The notes: generated by a model from the sequence alone, not told the origin. A stretch of 7,192 nt of DNA from an uncultured Opitutaceae bacterium (GCA_937902865.1 CALFNJ010000541.1:1-7192); one strand, 5' to 3'; shown: positions 1 to 5,421, numbered from the stretch's first letter. Numbers and translations: made by a program.

Positions 1-55
1 CCGTCAAGGCGAGGCCGAGGGAAAGCGTGAGGCAGAGCGGCAAGAGGCGTTTCAT
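1..55 (-). CDS. N-terminus of an exported protein (partial)
   Basis: Only the first 18 codons are in the window; the gene runs off the left edge. The ATG is at 55 and the product begins MKRLLPLCLTLSLGLALT. This is a short basic start (Lys-Arg) followed by an uninterrupted Leu-rich hydrophobic core, the form of a Sec signal peptide. No cleavage site or lipobox can be judged because the sequence ends inside the hydrophobic core. There is no clear Shine-Dalgarno sequence just upstream. The gene is divergent from the Pro/Ala-rich membrane protein, with about 94 bases between the two starts. The mature protein and its function cannot be inferred. Confidence 0.6.
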   Translation of the reverse strand, partial: MKRLLPLCLTLSLGLALT

Positions 56-149
56 GGTCAGGTTTAGGAAGTGTTAAGATCGGGAAATATGACCGCGAGC
101 GAATCTTTTTGGTTTCGTGAGGACCGGGAAGTTGCTTTCATGGATGGGC

Positions 150-1484
150 ATGAGCGACGAGTCCCCTCCGCTGCGCATCAAACCCCGCGTCAAACCCGAG
201 GGTTCCTCCGATACGTCGGCTGCCAGCCCCGCGGCCCCCGCGAACCAGGAAGGTGCTTCGGCTCCAAGGATTACGCTGCGACCGAAACAGGCGGCCACTC
301 CGCCTCCGGAGGCTCCGACCGAATCGACTCCGCCGGTTTCACCACCTCCACCGGCGGCGGCGCCGGCTCCGGAGCGCCCCCGGCTCAAGCCACGCCTTTC
401 CATCGATCCGCCGGCCGCACCCGCCTCGTCGGGCTCCACCGCACCGATCGAAACTCCCGCGGCGCCTGCTGCTTCCTCCTCCGGTGGCTCCACTCCCCCG
501 GTCGAACCTCCTTCGTCTTCGTCGACTCCTCCGTCCGGCGGCGCAGAGGCGCCGAAGTTCAAGCTGAAGCCCAAGGGACTCGAGCCTGCGCCCGCGACGC
601 TGCCCGTGGTGGCCGCGGTTCCTCCGCCTTCGGCACCCGAGCCCGTCGCCACTCCTGAGGTAGCGCCGCCGGCTCCAGCTGAAACGGCTCCGGCTGCGGA
701 GGCCGCCTTGGCTCCGCCGCCGCCCGCCGCGCCCGTTCCCGCGCCGGCCCCGGCTCCAGCCGGAGTGCCGAAGCTCAAGATCAGCCTGCCCCGCCCGCCG
801 GAGGCCGCGTCGGCTCCCGGCGGCAAGCCGGCTGTGATCCCCAAGGTGAAGGGGCGTCGCCCCAACAAACTGATTCTCGTCGTCGGCGCGCTCGCCGCGG
901 TGGTCGTTCTTGGCGGTGTCTATTTCGTCTGGCTGAAACCCGAACCTCCGCCCCCGCCGCCTCCTCCCAAGGTGGCAATCAAGCCCAAGGCGGTGGCAAC
1001 TCCCGCTGCCCCCGGTGCGACGCCTGCCGCGGCTCCGGCCGCCGGCGGGGCCATTTCCACGGCGGGCAAGATGGTGGAAAAAGCGCAAGGTGCCGCTGCC
1101 ACCCGGGCAGCCGCCGTCGACAACAGTGACGGCCTGCTGGAAAAGCGCGGCCCTGCGGACAGCGCGGAAAAGTCGACCAAGGTCGCTCCGGCTCCGGAGG
1201 AAACCATTGCGGCATCCAAGACCATTGCTCCCGGCATTTCCGCCACCAATACCAACGTCATGGTCGCTCCCGAGGCTAGTCCCGCGTTCCGGGCTTGGGC
1301 CGCCAACGCCAAGGTCGGTGGAGTGTTCGCCGGTCGCGTGCGCGCGGTGATCAACAGCCGGGCCGTGGATGGGGGGCAGACTATCGACGACGCCCTCGGC
1401 ATCATTTTCGACAGCGTCGATGCCGACAAAAAAGTCCTGATCTTCCGCGACAAGAGCGGCGCGAAAGTCTCGATCAAGTACTGA
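150..1484 (+). CDS. Pro/Ala-rich single-pass (type II) membrane protein with C-terminal domain
   Basis: Function not recognised. Taking the ATG at 150 gives 444 aa; an in-frame ATG at 144 and a GTG at 117 are alternatives, and no start has a convincing ribosome site. Residues 1-240 are low-complexity Pro/Ala/Ser, broken by five short basic segments: LRIKPR (about 8), RITLRPK (40), RLKPRLSI (78), FKLKPKG (137) and KLKISLPR (208). A KGRRPNK basic stop precedes one membrane span at about 241-262 (LILVVGALAAVVVLGGVYFV), so the N-terminus should be cytoplasmic and the C-terminus periplasmic. A Pro-run and another Ala-rich linker lead to a folded-looking domain at about 374-444 (FRAWAANAKVGGVFAGRVRAVI ... 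VSIKY). The pattern VRAVINSRAVDGGQTIDDALGI ... FRDKSGAKV loosely recalls small beta-rich domains of GspB/PilP-type secretion accessory proteins. That resemblance is an inference from pattern only. The ORF is genuine: long, with consistent codon choice, and two antisense ORFs over it are composition shadows. Confidence 0.88.
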   Translation: MSDESPPLRIKPRVKPEGSSDTSAASPAAPANQEGASAPRITLRPKQAATPPPEAPTESTPPVSPPPPAAAPAPERPRLKPRLSIDPPAAPASSGSTAPIETPAAPAASSSGGSTPPVEPPSSSSTPPSGGAEAPKFKLKPKGLEPAPATLPVVAAVPPPSAPEPVATPEVAPPAPAETAPAAEAALAPPPPAAPVPAPAPAPAGVPKLKISLPRPPEAASAPGGKPAVIPKVKGRRPNKLILVVGALAAVVVLGGVYFVWLKPEPPPPPPPPKVAIKPKAVATPAAPGATPAAAPAAGGAISTAGKMVEKAQGAAATRAAAVDNSDGLLEKRGPADSAEKSTKVAPAPEETIAASKTIAPGISATNTNVMVAPEASPAFRAWAANAKVGGVFAGRVRAVINSRAVDGGQTIDDALGIIFDSVDADKKVLIFRDKSGAKVSIKY

Positions 1485-1502
1485 GCCGGTGGCGCGCGCC
1501 GC

Positions 1503-1533
1503 GATTTTGGATTTTGGAGTTCGGATTTTGGAT
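1503..1533. repeat. GATTTTGG microrepeat cluster
   Basis: Three near-identical units of (G)ATTTTGG occur at 1503-1510, 1511-1517 and 1524-1531, the last two separated by AGTTCG. The cluster lies 19 bases after the stop of the Pro/Ala-rich gene. It is T-rich in an otherwise GC-rich region. Units of this kind often give spurious reading frames (FWILEFGFWIG in one frame, NPKSELQNPKS on the other strand), and I recall such translations from environmental bacterial genomes. That suggests a dispersed intergenic repeat rather than coding sequence. Confidence 0.5.
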
Positions 1534-1637
1534 CGGGACCGCCTGCCTCCTGTGCGAGGACGAATGGCGTGACCGATCGGAGCGTTTCTCGCCTTGAGTT
1601 ACGGCTGCCGAAGGAAACGTGGGCAATCATCGCCCGA

Positions 1638-1688
1638 CTTCTTCCTTCTCACTTCCTCCTTCTTAATTAGCGCGCCGCCGCGGCGCGC
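1638..1688 (-). terminator. GC palindrome plus purine tract after dus; possible terminator region
   Basis: A perfect 19-bp palindrome (GCGCGCCGC, centre C, GCGGCGCGC) occupies 1670-1688, starting 3 bases beyond the dus stop codon. As RNA it would fold as a 7-bp GC stem with a 5-nt loop. In the direction of dus transcription it is followed by TAATTAAG and then a 27-base purine tract (1664 to 1638, with a single interruption), not a U-run. It is therefore not a canonical intrinsic terminator, although its position fits transcript 3'-end formation or protection. On the plus strand the same tract is pyrimidine-rich and follows a small GGGC/GCCC hairpin at about 1620-1634. Confidence 0.4.
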
Positions 1689-1691
1689 CAG

Positions 1692-2804
1692 CTACCAGAC
1701 TTCCACGGGCCCTTTTGGCACCGGGATGGCGTTGCGCTCTTCGCCCGCATCCTCTCCGGCCGGACGCATGAAGGTGGCGACCATCGGGCTCGGCTGGAAT
1801 TTCGGCAGCAGCTCGCCTTTCTCGTCGCAGAACTGCGCCCGCCAGGCGAGGTAGCCGGCGACGGCGGCGTCGAAGTCGGCGCGGGAGCTGATGGTGAGAA
1901 TGCTTTGCTTGAATGGCTTGGCCGGGCCGAAACGCTTCGCGTACCACGGGGCGACCTTGCGGAAAAGTTTCGCGCCATGGGTCTCGCCGTAGAATTCGCA
2001 GTACCGCTCGAAATGCAGACGGAGCACGCGGAGCCGCTCGGCGAAGTCCGGCTCGGGGTCGAGCTGCCCGCTGCGGAGATAGCGATCGGTGCGCCGGAAA
2101 ATCCACGGATCGTAGAACGCGCCGCGGCCGATGCTGACGCCGGCGCAGCCGGTTTCGTCGAGCATCAGCTTGGCGGACTCCGGCGTGGTGACATCACCGT
2201 TGCCGATCACCGGCACGGATTTCACCGCCTCCACCACGGAGCGGATTCCCGCGAGATTGATCGTTCCCGAAAATCCCTGCGCGCGCGTACGGCCGTGCAC
2301 GAAAATCGCCGCCACGCCGACGTCCTCGAGCACCCGGGCCAAGTCCGGAGCCGTGAGGTTGTTCTCATCCCAGCCGAGCCGCATTTTCGCGGTCACCGGA
2401 ATCTTCACCGCCGCGATCATCCCGCGCACCAGCTCGGCGGTCCTGGCGAGCTCGGTCATCATCGCGGAACCGCCGCCGACATTCACGACCTTGCGCACCG
2501 GACAGCCCATGTTGATGTCGACCGCCTGCGCGCCGAGCTCCTGGCACATGATGGCGGCGTCGCGCATCTCCTCGGGCACGCTGCCGAAAAGCTGGATCGA
2601 CATCGGCTGGTCCTGCGGCGACGTCGCCGCGAGCCGCAGGGCGACGCGGTTGCGCTCGAGCAGCGAACGGGCGTTGACCAGATCCGTCGTGGTCCAGCCC
2701 AACCCGCCCAGCTCGCGCAGGGTCAGCCGCATCGGCAGGTTCGTGTACCCGGCCAGTGGTGAAAGACAGAGATTGGAGGCGAGCTCGTACGGCCCAATGC
2801 GCAT
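1692..2804 (-). CDS. dusB: tRNA-dihydrouridine synthase, DusB/NifR3 family
   Basis: A flavoenzyme that uses NADPH to reduce specific uridines in the tRNA D-loop to dihydrouridine; cytoplasmic. The 370-aa product has the Dus signature throughout: an N-terminal LSPLAGYTNLPMR segment, IQLFGS (70-75), and DINMGCPVRKVVN with the catalytic general acid Cys101. After these come a GGGSAMM stretch, TAKMRLGW (138-145), VHGRTRAQGFSG (169-180), and the FMN-phosphate loops VIGNGDV (199-205) and SIGRGAFYDPWIF (224-236). The order and length fit DusB/NifR3 with a modest C-terminal extension (about 335-370) ending PVPKGPVEVW. The start at 2804 (MRIGPYEL) places the TIM barrel correctly, but no clear Shine-Dalgarno precedes it. 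It lies 84 bases downstream of the small HTH gene on the same strand. The gap holds a 17-bp palindrome whose near edge is 49 bases from the ATG, so control by that regulator is plausible. Family assignment is firm; the DusB subgroup is less certain. Confidence 0.95.
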   Translation of the reverse strand: MRIGPYELASNLCLSPLAGYTNLPMRLTLRELGGLGWTTTDLVNARSLLERNRVALRLAATSPQDQPMSIQLFGSVPEEMRDAAIMCQELGAQAVDINMGCPVRKVVNVGGGSAMMTELARTAELVRGMIAAVKIPVTAKMRLGWDENNLTAPDLARVLEDVGVAAIFVHGRTRAQGFSGTINLAGIRSVVEAVKSVPVIGNGDVTTPESAKLMLDETGCAGVSIGRGAFYDPWIFRRTDRYLRSGQLDPEPDFAERLRVLRLHFERYCEFYGETHGAKLFRKVAPWYAKRFGPAKPFKQSILTISSRADFDAAVAGYLAWRAQFCDEKGELLPKFQPSPMVATFMRPAGEDAGEERNAIPVPKGPVEVW

Positions 2805-2853
2805 GCCCGGCGCATCATGCGGTCCTCGCTTCGCGCCGCAACCCCGGCATCAA

Positions 2854-2870
2854 GTAACCTATTGGGTTAC
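2854..2870. promoter_or_regulatory. Palindrome GTAACCTATTGGGTTAC upstream of dus (putative operator)
   Basis: A 17-bp dyad with 6-bp perfect arms (GTAACC/GGTTAC) around TATTG. It sits between the HTH gene stop (2889) and the dus start (2804). It matches the reverse complement of the site at 3262-3278 at 16 of 17 positions. Including flanking AA, the shared block is 18 of 19. Its size and symmetry fit an operator for a dimeric HTH repressor, and the nearest candidate protein is the HTH product encoded between the two sites. Binding is inferred, not shown. Confidence 0.6.
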
Positions 2871-2888
2871 ATTCAAGCCAGCCGCTCA

Positions 2889-3248
2889 TCAGAGGGAAAG
2901 ATCGCGGCCGCCTTGGTGCGCGGAAAGCCAATGCAGCATTCGCAAGGTCAGTTCGGCGTCGGGCAAGCGAGTGCGCGCATGCAGGAAGTCGGTCAAGCGC
3001 TGGCGGGGAATTCCTGGATAGCGGGCCAGACGAGCCTTGGCACCGTGTCGTGCGAGCGCGCGCCGCAGTTTGGTGGCGCAGACATTCCACAGCGGCGAAG
3101 CGGCTCCAGGCCGCCGTGTGCGATAGGGCTTTCTCCGGCGACAACGTAGCGCGGCCCGCGCACGTCGCGCTCCCGTCGTAGCGGCAACGTCCAGCGCGTG
3201 GCCGATGTCTAGCCAAAGTTCGAGCCGGGGATGAGTGGGAGGCCACAT
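2889..3248 (-). CDS. Small HTH DNA-binding protein (Cro/CI-like), putative autoregulator
   Basis: The 119-aa product runs from ATG at 3248 (MWPPTHPRLELWLDIGHALD) to TGA at 2889. The C-terminal half, residues about 58-108, reads as a compact helix-turn-helix: helix TKLRRALARHG, helix AKARLARYPG, then the likely recognition helix IPRQRLTDFLHAR, followed by PDAELTLRMLHWL. The succession of a short turn, R-Q-x-L-x-D/W-L and PDAE-LRML-WL is typical of Cro/CI (XRE) domains. The N-terminal half is Arg-rich (ALRCRRRKPYRTRRPG) and not recognised. No Shine-Dalgarno is visible, and a 17-bp palindrome begins only 13 nt upstream of the ATG, with a near-copy past the 3' end. This arrangement suggests autoregulation plus control of the downstream dus gene. 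The gene lies between a PatB-like enzyme and dus, all on one strand. An overlapping frame at 2815-3246 is open but has no recognisable domain, so I prefer this frame. Confidence 0.72.
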   Translation of the reverse strand: MWPPTHPRLELWLDIGHALDVAATTGARRARAALRCRRRKPYRTRRPGAASPLWNVCATKLRRALARHGAKARLARYPGIPRQRLTDFLHARTRLPDAELTLRMLHWLSAHQGGRDLSL

Positions 3249-3261
3249 GCTGACGCTAAAA

Positions 3262-3278
3262 GTAACGCAATAGGTTAC
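3262..3278. promoter_or_regulatory. Palindrome GTAACGCAATAGGTTAC upstream of the HTH gene (putative operator)
   Basis: An imperfect 17-bp dyad. Read on the minus strand it is GTAACCTATTGCGTTAC, identical to the 2854-2870 site except for one base. It ends 13 nt before the HTH start codon, where a bound repressor would block transcription start or early elongation. The two copies are in opposite orientation relative to each other, so they could equally be called inverted terminal repeats of a segment of about 429 bp (2852-3280). No target-site duplication is apparent at the outer edges. Confidence 0.6.
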
Positions 3279-3350
3279 TTTACCGCTGGGTACCGACGGG
3301 CATGGGGGAAGAACTTTCCGAAAAGTCTTCGCCAGCTCGCGTCGGATGAA

Positions 3351-3376
3351 CCCGCCGACGCCTCTGCGTCAGCGGG
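3351..3376 (-). terminator. Hairpin at the end of the PatB-like gene (weak terminator candidate)
   Basis: CCCGC-C-GACGC, a CTCT loop, then GCGTC-A-GCGGG makes a 10-bp stem with one mismatch and a 4-nt loop. It straddles the stop codon (3369-3371) of the PatB-like gene. In that gene's direction it is followed by TTCATCC and not a U-run, so it is not a canonical rho-independent terminator. It could stabilise the 3' end or attenuate read-through toward the HTH gene. The T-run at about 3387-3392 is on the wrong side, inside the coding region. Confidence 0.3.
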
Positions 3377-4541
3377 CCGCGACGGCTTTTTTCATCCGCT
3401 GGAGAGCCTCGAGCAACGTGGCGCGGGTGCAGCCGAAATTGAGGCGGACATATTTTCCCGCCGGGGCGCCGAAGTAGGCGCCGTCGCTCAGGCCGACGCC
3501 GTGCTTCTCGAAGTGCGCGGCGGGATCGGAGAGTTGCAGGGCCGAGACGTTGAGCCAGGCGAGATAAGTGGCCTCGATCGGCGCGTCGATCGTGATGCCG
3601 GGCAGCTCGCGGGCGAGAAAGTCACGGAGGAAATCCCGATGACCACGGAGCGTGGCGAGCAGCTCCTGCCGCCAGGGTTCGCAGTCCTGGTACGCCGACT
3701 CGCAGGCGGCGAAACCGAGCGTGGTGACTTCCGCGACGATTCCCGCGGTCGCACGCACGAAACGCGCACGCAGCTTCGCATCGGGAATGATCGCGAGGGA
3801 AGTCCCGAGGCCGGGCACGTTGTAGGTCTTGCTCGGCGCCATCAGCGTGATCGTGCGGGCCGCGATCTCCGGGGACAGCGTGGCGGTCGGCACATGCGGC
3901 AACGCGGGATCGAGGATGAGATCGCAATGGATCTCGTCAGAGCACAGCACGAGCCGATGGCGCAGACAGAAATCGGCCAGCCGCTCGAGCTCGTCGCGAC
4001 GCCAGACGCGCGCGACGGGATTATGCGGGTTGCAGAGGAAAAAGAGTTTTGTCCGCGGGGTGACGGCCCGTTCGAGCGCGTCCCAGTCGATCGCCCACTT
4101 GCCCGGATTTCCGCCGGTGGCGGGCTGCAGCACGAACGGCACCTGCACCGAGGTGCGGCCGGAATTGCGCGGCGCGCTCATGAACGGCGGATAAATCGGC
4201 GTAAGCGTGAGGATCTCGTCGCCCGGTTCGGCGAAGGCCTGCGCGGTGACGTTGAGGCCCACGACGAGGCCCGGCAGCCAGACAAGCCAGGCCGGATCCA
4301 CCGGCCAGCCGTAGCGCTGGGCCAGGGCATGCACGACGGAATCCACGGTCGACTTCACCGGACGGGCGTAACCGAAGATGCCGTGATCCACGCGGCGGTG
4401 GAGCGCTTCGATCAGCGCCGGGGGCGAACGAAAATCCATGTCGGCCACCCACATGGGCAGCACGTCGCGGCCAGCGTACTTCTGCCATTTCTGGGAATCG
4501 GTGCCCCGCCGCTCGGGTGGCTGGTCAAAATCGAAAGTCAT
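3369..4541 (-). CDS. patB: PLP-dependent C-S lyase/aminotransferase, PatB/MalY type
   Basis: A fold-type I PLP enzyme of the cystathionine beta-lyase (PatB/MalY) group. The expected reaction is cleavage of cystathionine or cysteine conjugates to homocysteine or thiol, pyruvate and ammonia; cytoplasmic. The start at 4541 (MTFDFDQPPERRGTDSQKW) gives 390 aa, the usual family length; a GTG at 4583 would add 14 residues not expected in the family. Signatures, in this numbering: KYAGRDVLPMWVADMDF near 21-37, NPHNP at 171-175, SDEIHCDLIL at 201-210 with the pyridine-nitrogen Asp202, and APSKTYNVPGLG with the Schiff-base Lys238. YVRLNFGC near 364-371 carries the carboxylate-binding Arg366. The usual Gly after NPHNPV is Ala here (NPHNPVARVW). 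The next gene downstream on the same strand is the HTH gene, 120 bases away. No Shine-Dalgarno is seen. Class I aminotransferase activity cannot be excluded from sequence alone. Confidence 0.92.
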   Translation of the reverse strand: MTFDFDQPPERRGTDSQKWQKYAGRDVLPMWVADMDFRSPPALIEALHRRVDHGIFGYARPVKSTVDSVVHALAQRYGWPVDPAWLVWLPGLVVGLNVTAQAFAEPGDEILTLTPIYPPFMSAPRNSGRTSVQVPFVLQPATGGNPGKWAIDWDALERAVTPRTKLFFLCNPHNPVARVWRRDELERLADFCLRHRLVLCSDEIHCDLILDPALPHVPTATLSPEIAARTITLMAPSKTYNVPGLGTSLAIIPDAKLRARFVRATAGIVAEVTTLGFAACESAYQDCEPWRQELLATLRGHRDFLRDFLARELPGITIDAPIEATYLAWLNVSALQLSDPAAHFEKHGVGLSDGAYFGAPAGKYVRLNFGCTRATLLEALQRMKKAVAAR

Positions 4542-4586
4542 CGGAGGAAATGCCAACGAACCACGGATTCGGGACCGGGGCACGAT

Positions 4587-4613
4587 TTTTTATCGGTTAT
4601 GACCCGATCTCAA
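4587..4613 (-). promoter_or_regulatory. Possible promoter of the PatB-like gene
   Basis: On the minus strand TTGAGA (4613-4608) is followed after 15 nt by TAAAAA (4592-4587), about 46 nt upstream of the ATG at 4541. The -35 match is good. The spacer is shorter than ideal and the -10 is only approximate, but this is the only AT-rich patch just upstream of the gene. Confidence 0.25.
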
Positions 4614-4617
4614 ACTG

Positions 4618-4735
4618 CTCAATCCTTTCACCACAGAGGCACGGAGACACCGAGGACGGCATCCCTCTCCAGTCATCAGTCCGCTCATTCTCTCGGTGTC
4701 TCTGTGCCTCTGTGGTGAACGGTCGGCTGATTGAG
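4618..4735. repeat. Long inverted repeat of the CACAGAGGCAC type
   Basis: Two 28-bp arms at 4627-4654 (begins TTCACCACAGAGGCAC) and 4692-4719 (ends GTGCCTCTGTGGTGAA) are reverse complements with one mismatch (an A-C in the middle). They are separated by 37 bases. Outside them, CTCAATC (4618-4624) and GATTGAG (4729-4735) add 7 more pairs across an asymmetric internal loop. The whole can fold into a cruciform or a long RNA hairpin. Sequences like this, which give spurious HRGTETPR peptides when translated, are recalled as dispersed intergenic repeats in Verrucomicrobiota and Planctomycetota genomes. No transposase is adjacent. It may be a REP- or MITE-like element, and it also insulates two divergent transcription units. 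Confidence 0.8.
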
Positions 4736-4786
4736 AAAAGTTTTCGCAGGTGTGACGGCGCAAGGCGGGACGGAATTTCCCGGTGC

Positions 4787-4802
4787 TTTTCCCGAGGGAA
4801 AA
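4787..4802. promoter_or_regulatory. 16-bp palindrome TTTTCCCGAGGGAAAA upstream of hsp20
   Basis: Perfect 7-bp arms (TTTTCCC/GGGAAAA) around GA. A related half-site, ATTTCCCG, lies about 12 bases to the left (4775-4782). With only two central bases it suits a protein-binding dyad better than an RNA hairpin, though a 6-bp stem with a CGAG loop is possible. It is about 176 bases ahead of the first Hsp20 start, so a role in heat-shock control is only a possibility. Confidence 0.4.
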
Positions 4803-4860
4803 CTAACTGCCGAGCGTTGCGCTACTTGCCGCAGCCGCGGCCGCTGGCACCCGGCATGCA

Positions 4861-4905
4861 AAAGAAGCGGCATTAGCAAAAGCGCGTGCTGGAGCCGCCT
4901 TCTTT
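4861..4905 (+). other. Structured hairpin in the hsp20 leader region
   Basis: AAAGAAGCGGC (4861-4871) pairs with GCCGC-C-TTCTTT (4894-4905) as an 11-bp stem with one bulged C. A symmetric 3x3 internal loop (ATT/GGA) leads to a further 4-bp stem, AGCA/TGCT (4875-4878 and 4887-4890), and an 8-nt loop. It ends 72 bases before the first Hsp20 ATG and does not include that start. It could be a leader structure, or a terminator or attenuator because its 3' arm is U-rich (TTCTTT). Confidence 0.4.
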
Positions 4906-4977
4906 CATTCGGTGACTGCAGCGACGCGATCTACTCAACCAACCACAGCAACGTCAGAAAGAAATCATCACAATATC

Positions 4978-5421
4978 ATGAGACTCGTTCGTTATTATCC
5001 AAACTACCGCGCCTTGGGTGGCGTGACGCGCTCGCCGTGGGCGGGCCTCGAGGGCGAGATCGATCGCCTCTTCACCACGGCGCTGGCCGATTATGGCGGG
5101 ATCGCTGCGGGCCGACGCTTCGCCGTCGACCTCTATGAGGACAAAAACAACGCCTATGTCCGTGCCGAACTGCCGGGCGTGAACCGCGAAGATATCAACG
5201 TGGAGGCGCTGGATGGCACGCTCACCATTACCGCGGCCCGGAAAACGCCGGCGACCGAAGGTCAGGCGGAGCAATCCTTCTCCTTCAGTCGGTCCGTCAC
5301 GCTGCCGGAGCAGGTGCAAGCTGACCAGATCGTGGCCGCCTACGAAAATGGCGTCCTCACCGTCACCCTCCCGAAGCGCGAGGAAGCCAAACCGAAGAAG
5401 ATCTCGGTCGCGGTCAACTGA
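4978..5421 (+). CDS. hsp20: Small heat-shock protein, Hsp20/alpha-crystallin family (first of pair)
   Basis: An ATP-independent holdase that binds unfolding proteins and forms oligomers; cytoplasmic. The start at 4978 (MRLVRYYPNYRALGG) gives 147 aa, normal for bacterial Hsp20; the frame is open further upstream but that part (TRSTQPTTATSERNHHN) is unlike the family. The N-terminal arm contains the usual WAGLEGEIDRLF amphipathic segment (21-32). The alpha-crystallin domain spans about 48-135, with FAVDLYEDKNNAYVRAELPGV, the SFSFSRSVTLPEQV edge (100-113) and the hallmark ENGVLTVTLPK (123-133). The tail PKKISVAVN supplies an I-x-V oligomerisation motif (Ile142). The ribosome site is weak (AGAAAGAA). 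A second hsp20 follows after 53 bases, so they are likely co-transcribed. Class A/B-type assignment is not attempted. Confidence 0.95.
   Translation: MRLVRYYPNYRALGGVTRSPWAGLEGEIDRLFTTALADYGGIAAGRRFAVDLYEDKNNAYVRAELPGVNREDINVEALDGTLTITAARKTPATEGQAEQSFSFSRSVTLPEQVQADQIVAAYENGVLTVTLPKREEAKPKKISVAVN

Larger units (their letters stand above)
4542..4977. other. 436-base non-coding divergent region
   Basis: This lies between the divergent PatB-like gene (minus) and the first Hsp20 gene (plus). Reading frames crossing it carry no recognisable domains and include repeat-derived peptides such as HHRGTETPRT. It holds a possible promoter for the PatB-like gene, a long imperfect inverted repeat (4618-4735), a 16-bp palindrome (4787-4802) and a structured hairpin (4861-4905). 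I looked for a CIRCE element and a sigma-32-like promoter ahead of hsp20 and could not identify either with confidence. Confidence 0.7.

Noticed and set aside
74..868. 264-aa minus-strand ORF rich in Gly/Ala
   Set aside because: It is an antisense reading of the Pro/Ala-rich gene; its composition is the mirror of Pro/Ala codons and it has no domain.
920..1630. 236-aa minus-strand ORF preceded by an AAGGAGG-like purine tract
   Set aside because: The purine tract is about 27 bases from the ATG, much too far. The protein is antisense to the membrane protein gene and includes repeat-derived PKSELQNPKS.
1905..3021. Plus-strand ORFs of 285 and 296 aa over dus
   Set aside because: They are shadows of the dus gene, whose catalytic motifs are unambiguous on the minus strand.
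2815..3246. 143-aa minus-strand ORF overlapping the HTH gene
   Set aside because: It is open but has no recognisable motif. The alternative frame contains a coherent HTH, and this one runs through the palindrome at 2854-2870.
3231..4718. 495-aa plus-strand ORF
   Set aside because: It is antisense to the well-supported PatB-like gene and runs on into the 4618-4735 repeat; its His/Arg/Gly-rich sequence has no domain.
4627..4719. CRISPR-like or IS terminal repeat
   Set aside because: There are only two arms in inverted orientation with 37 bases between them and no transposase or repeat-spacer series, so neither a CRISPR nor an intact IS is supported.
4813..4860. Sigma-32-like promoter (CTTGCC ... 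CCCGGCAT) ahead of hsp20
   Set aside because: The spacing of 19 bases is too long and the matches are partial.
4912..4977. N-terminal extension of the first Hsp20
   Set aside because: Its residues (TRSTQPTTATSERNHHN) are unlike the Hsp20 family, and the ATG at 4978 gives a normal length.
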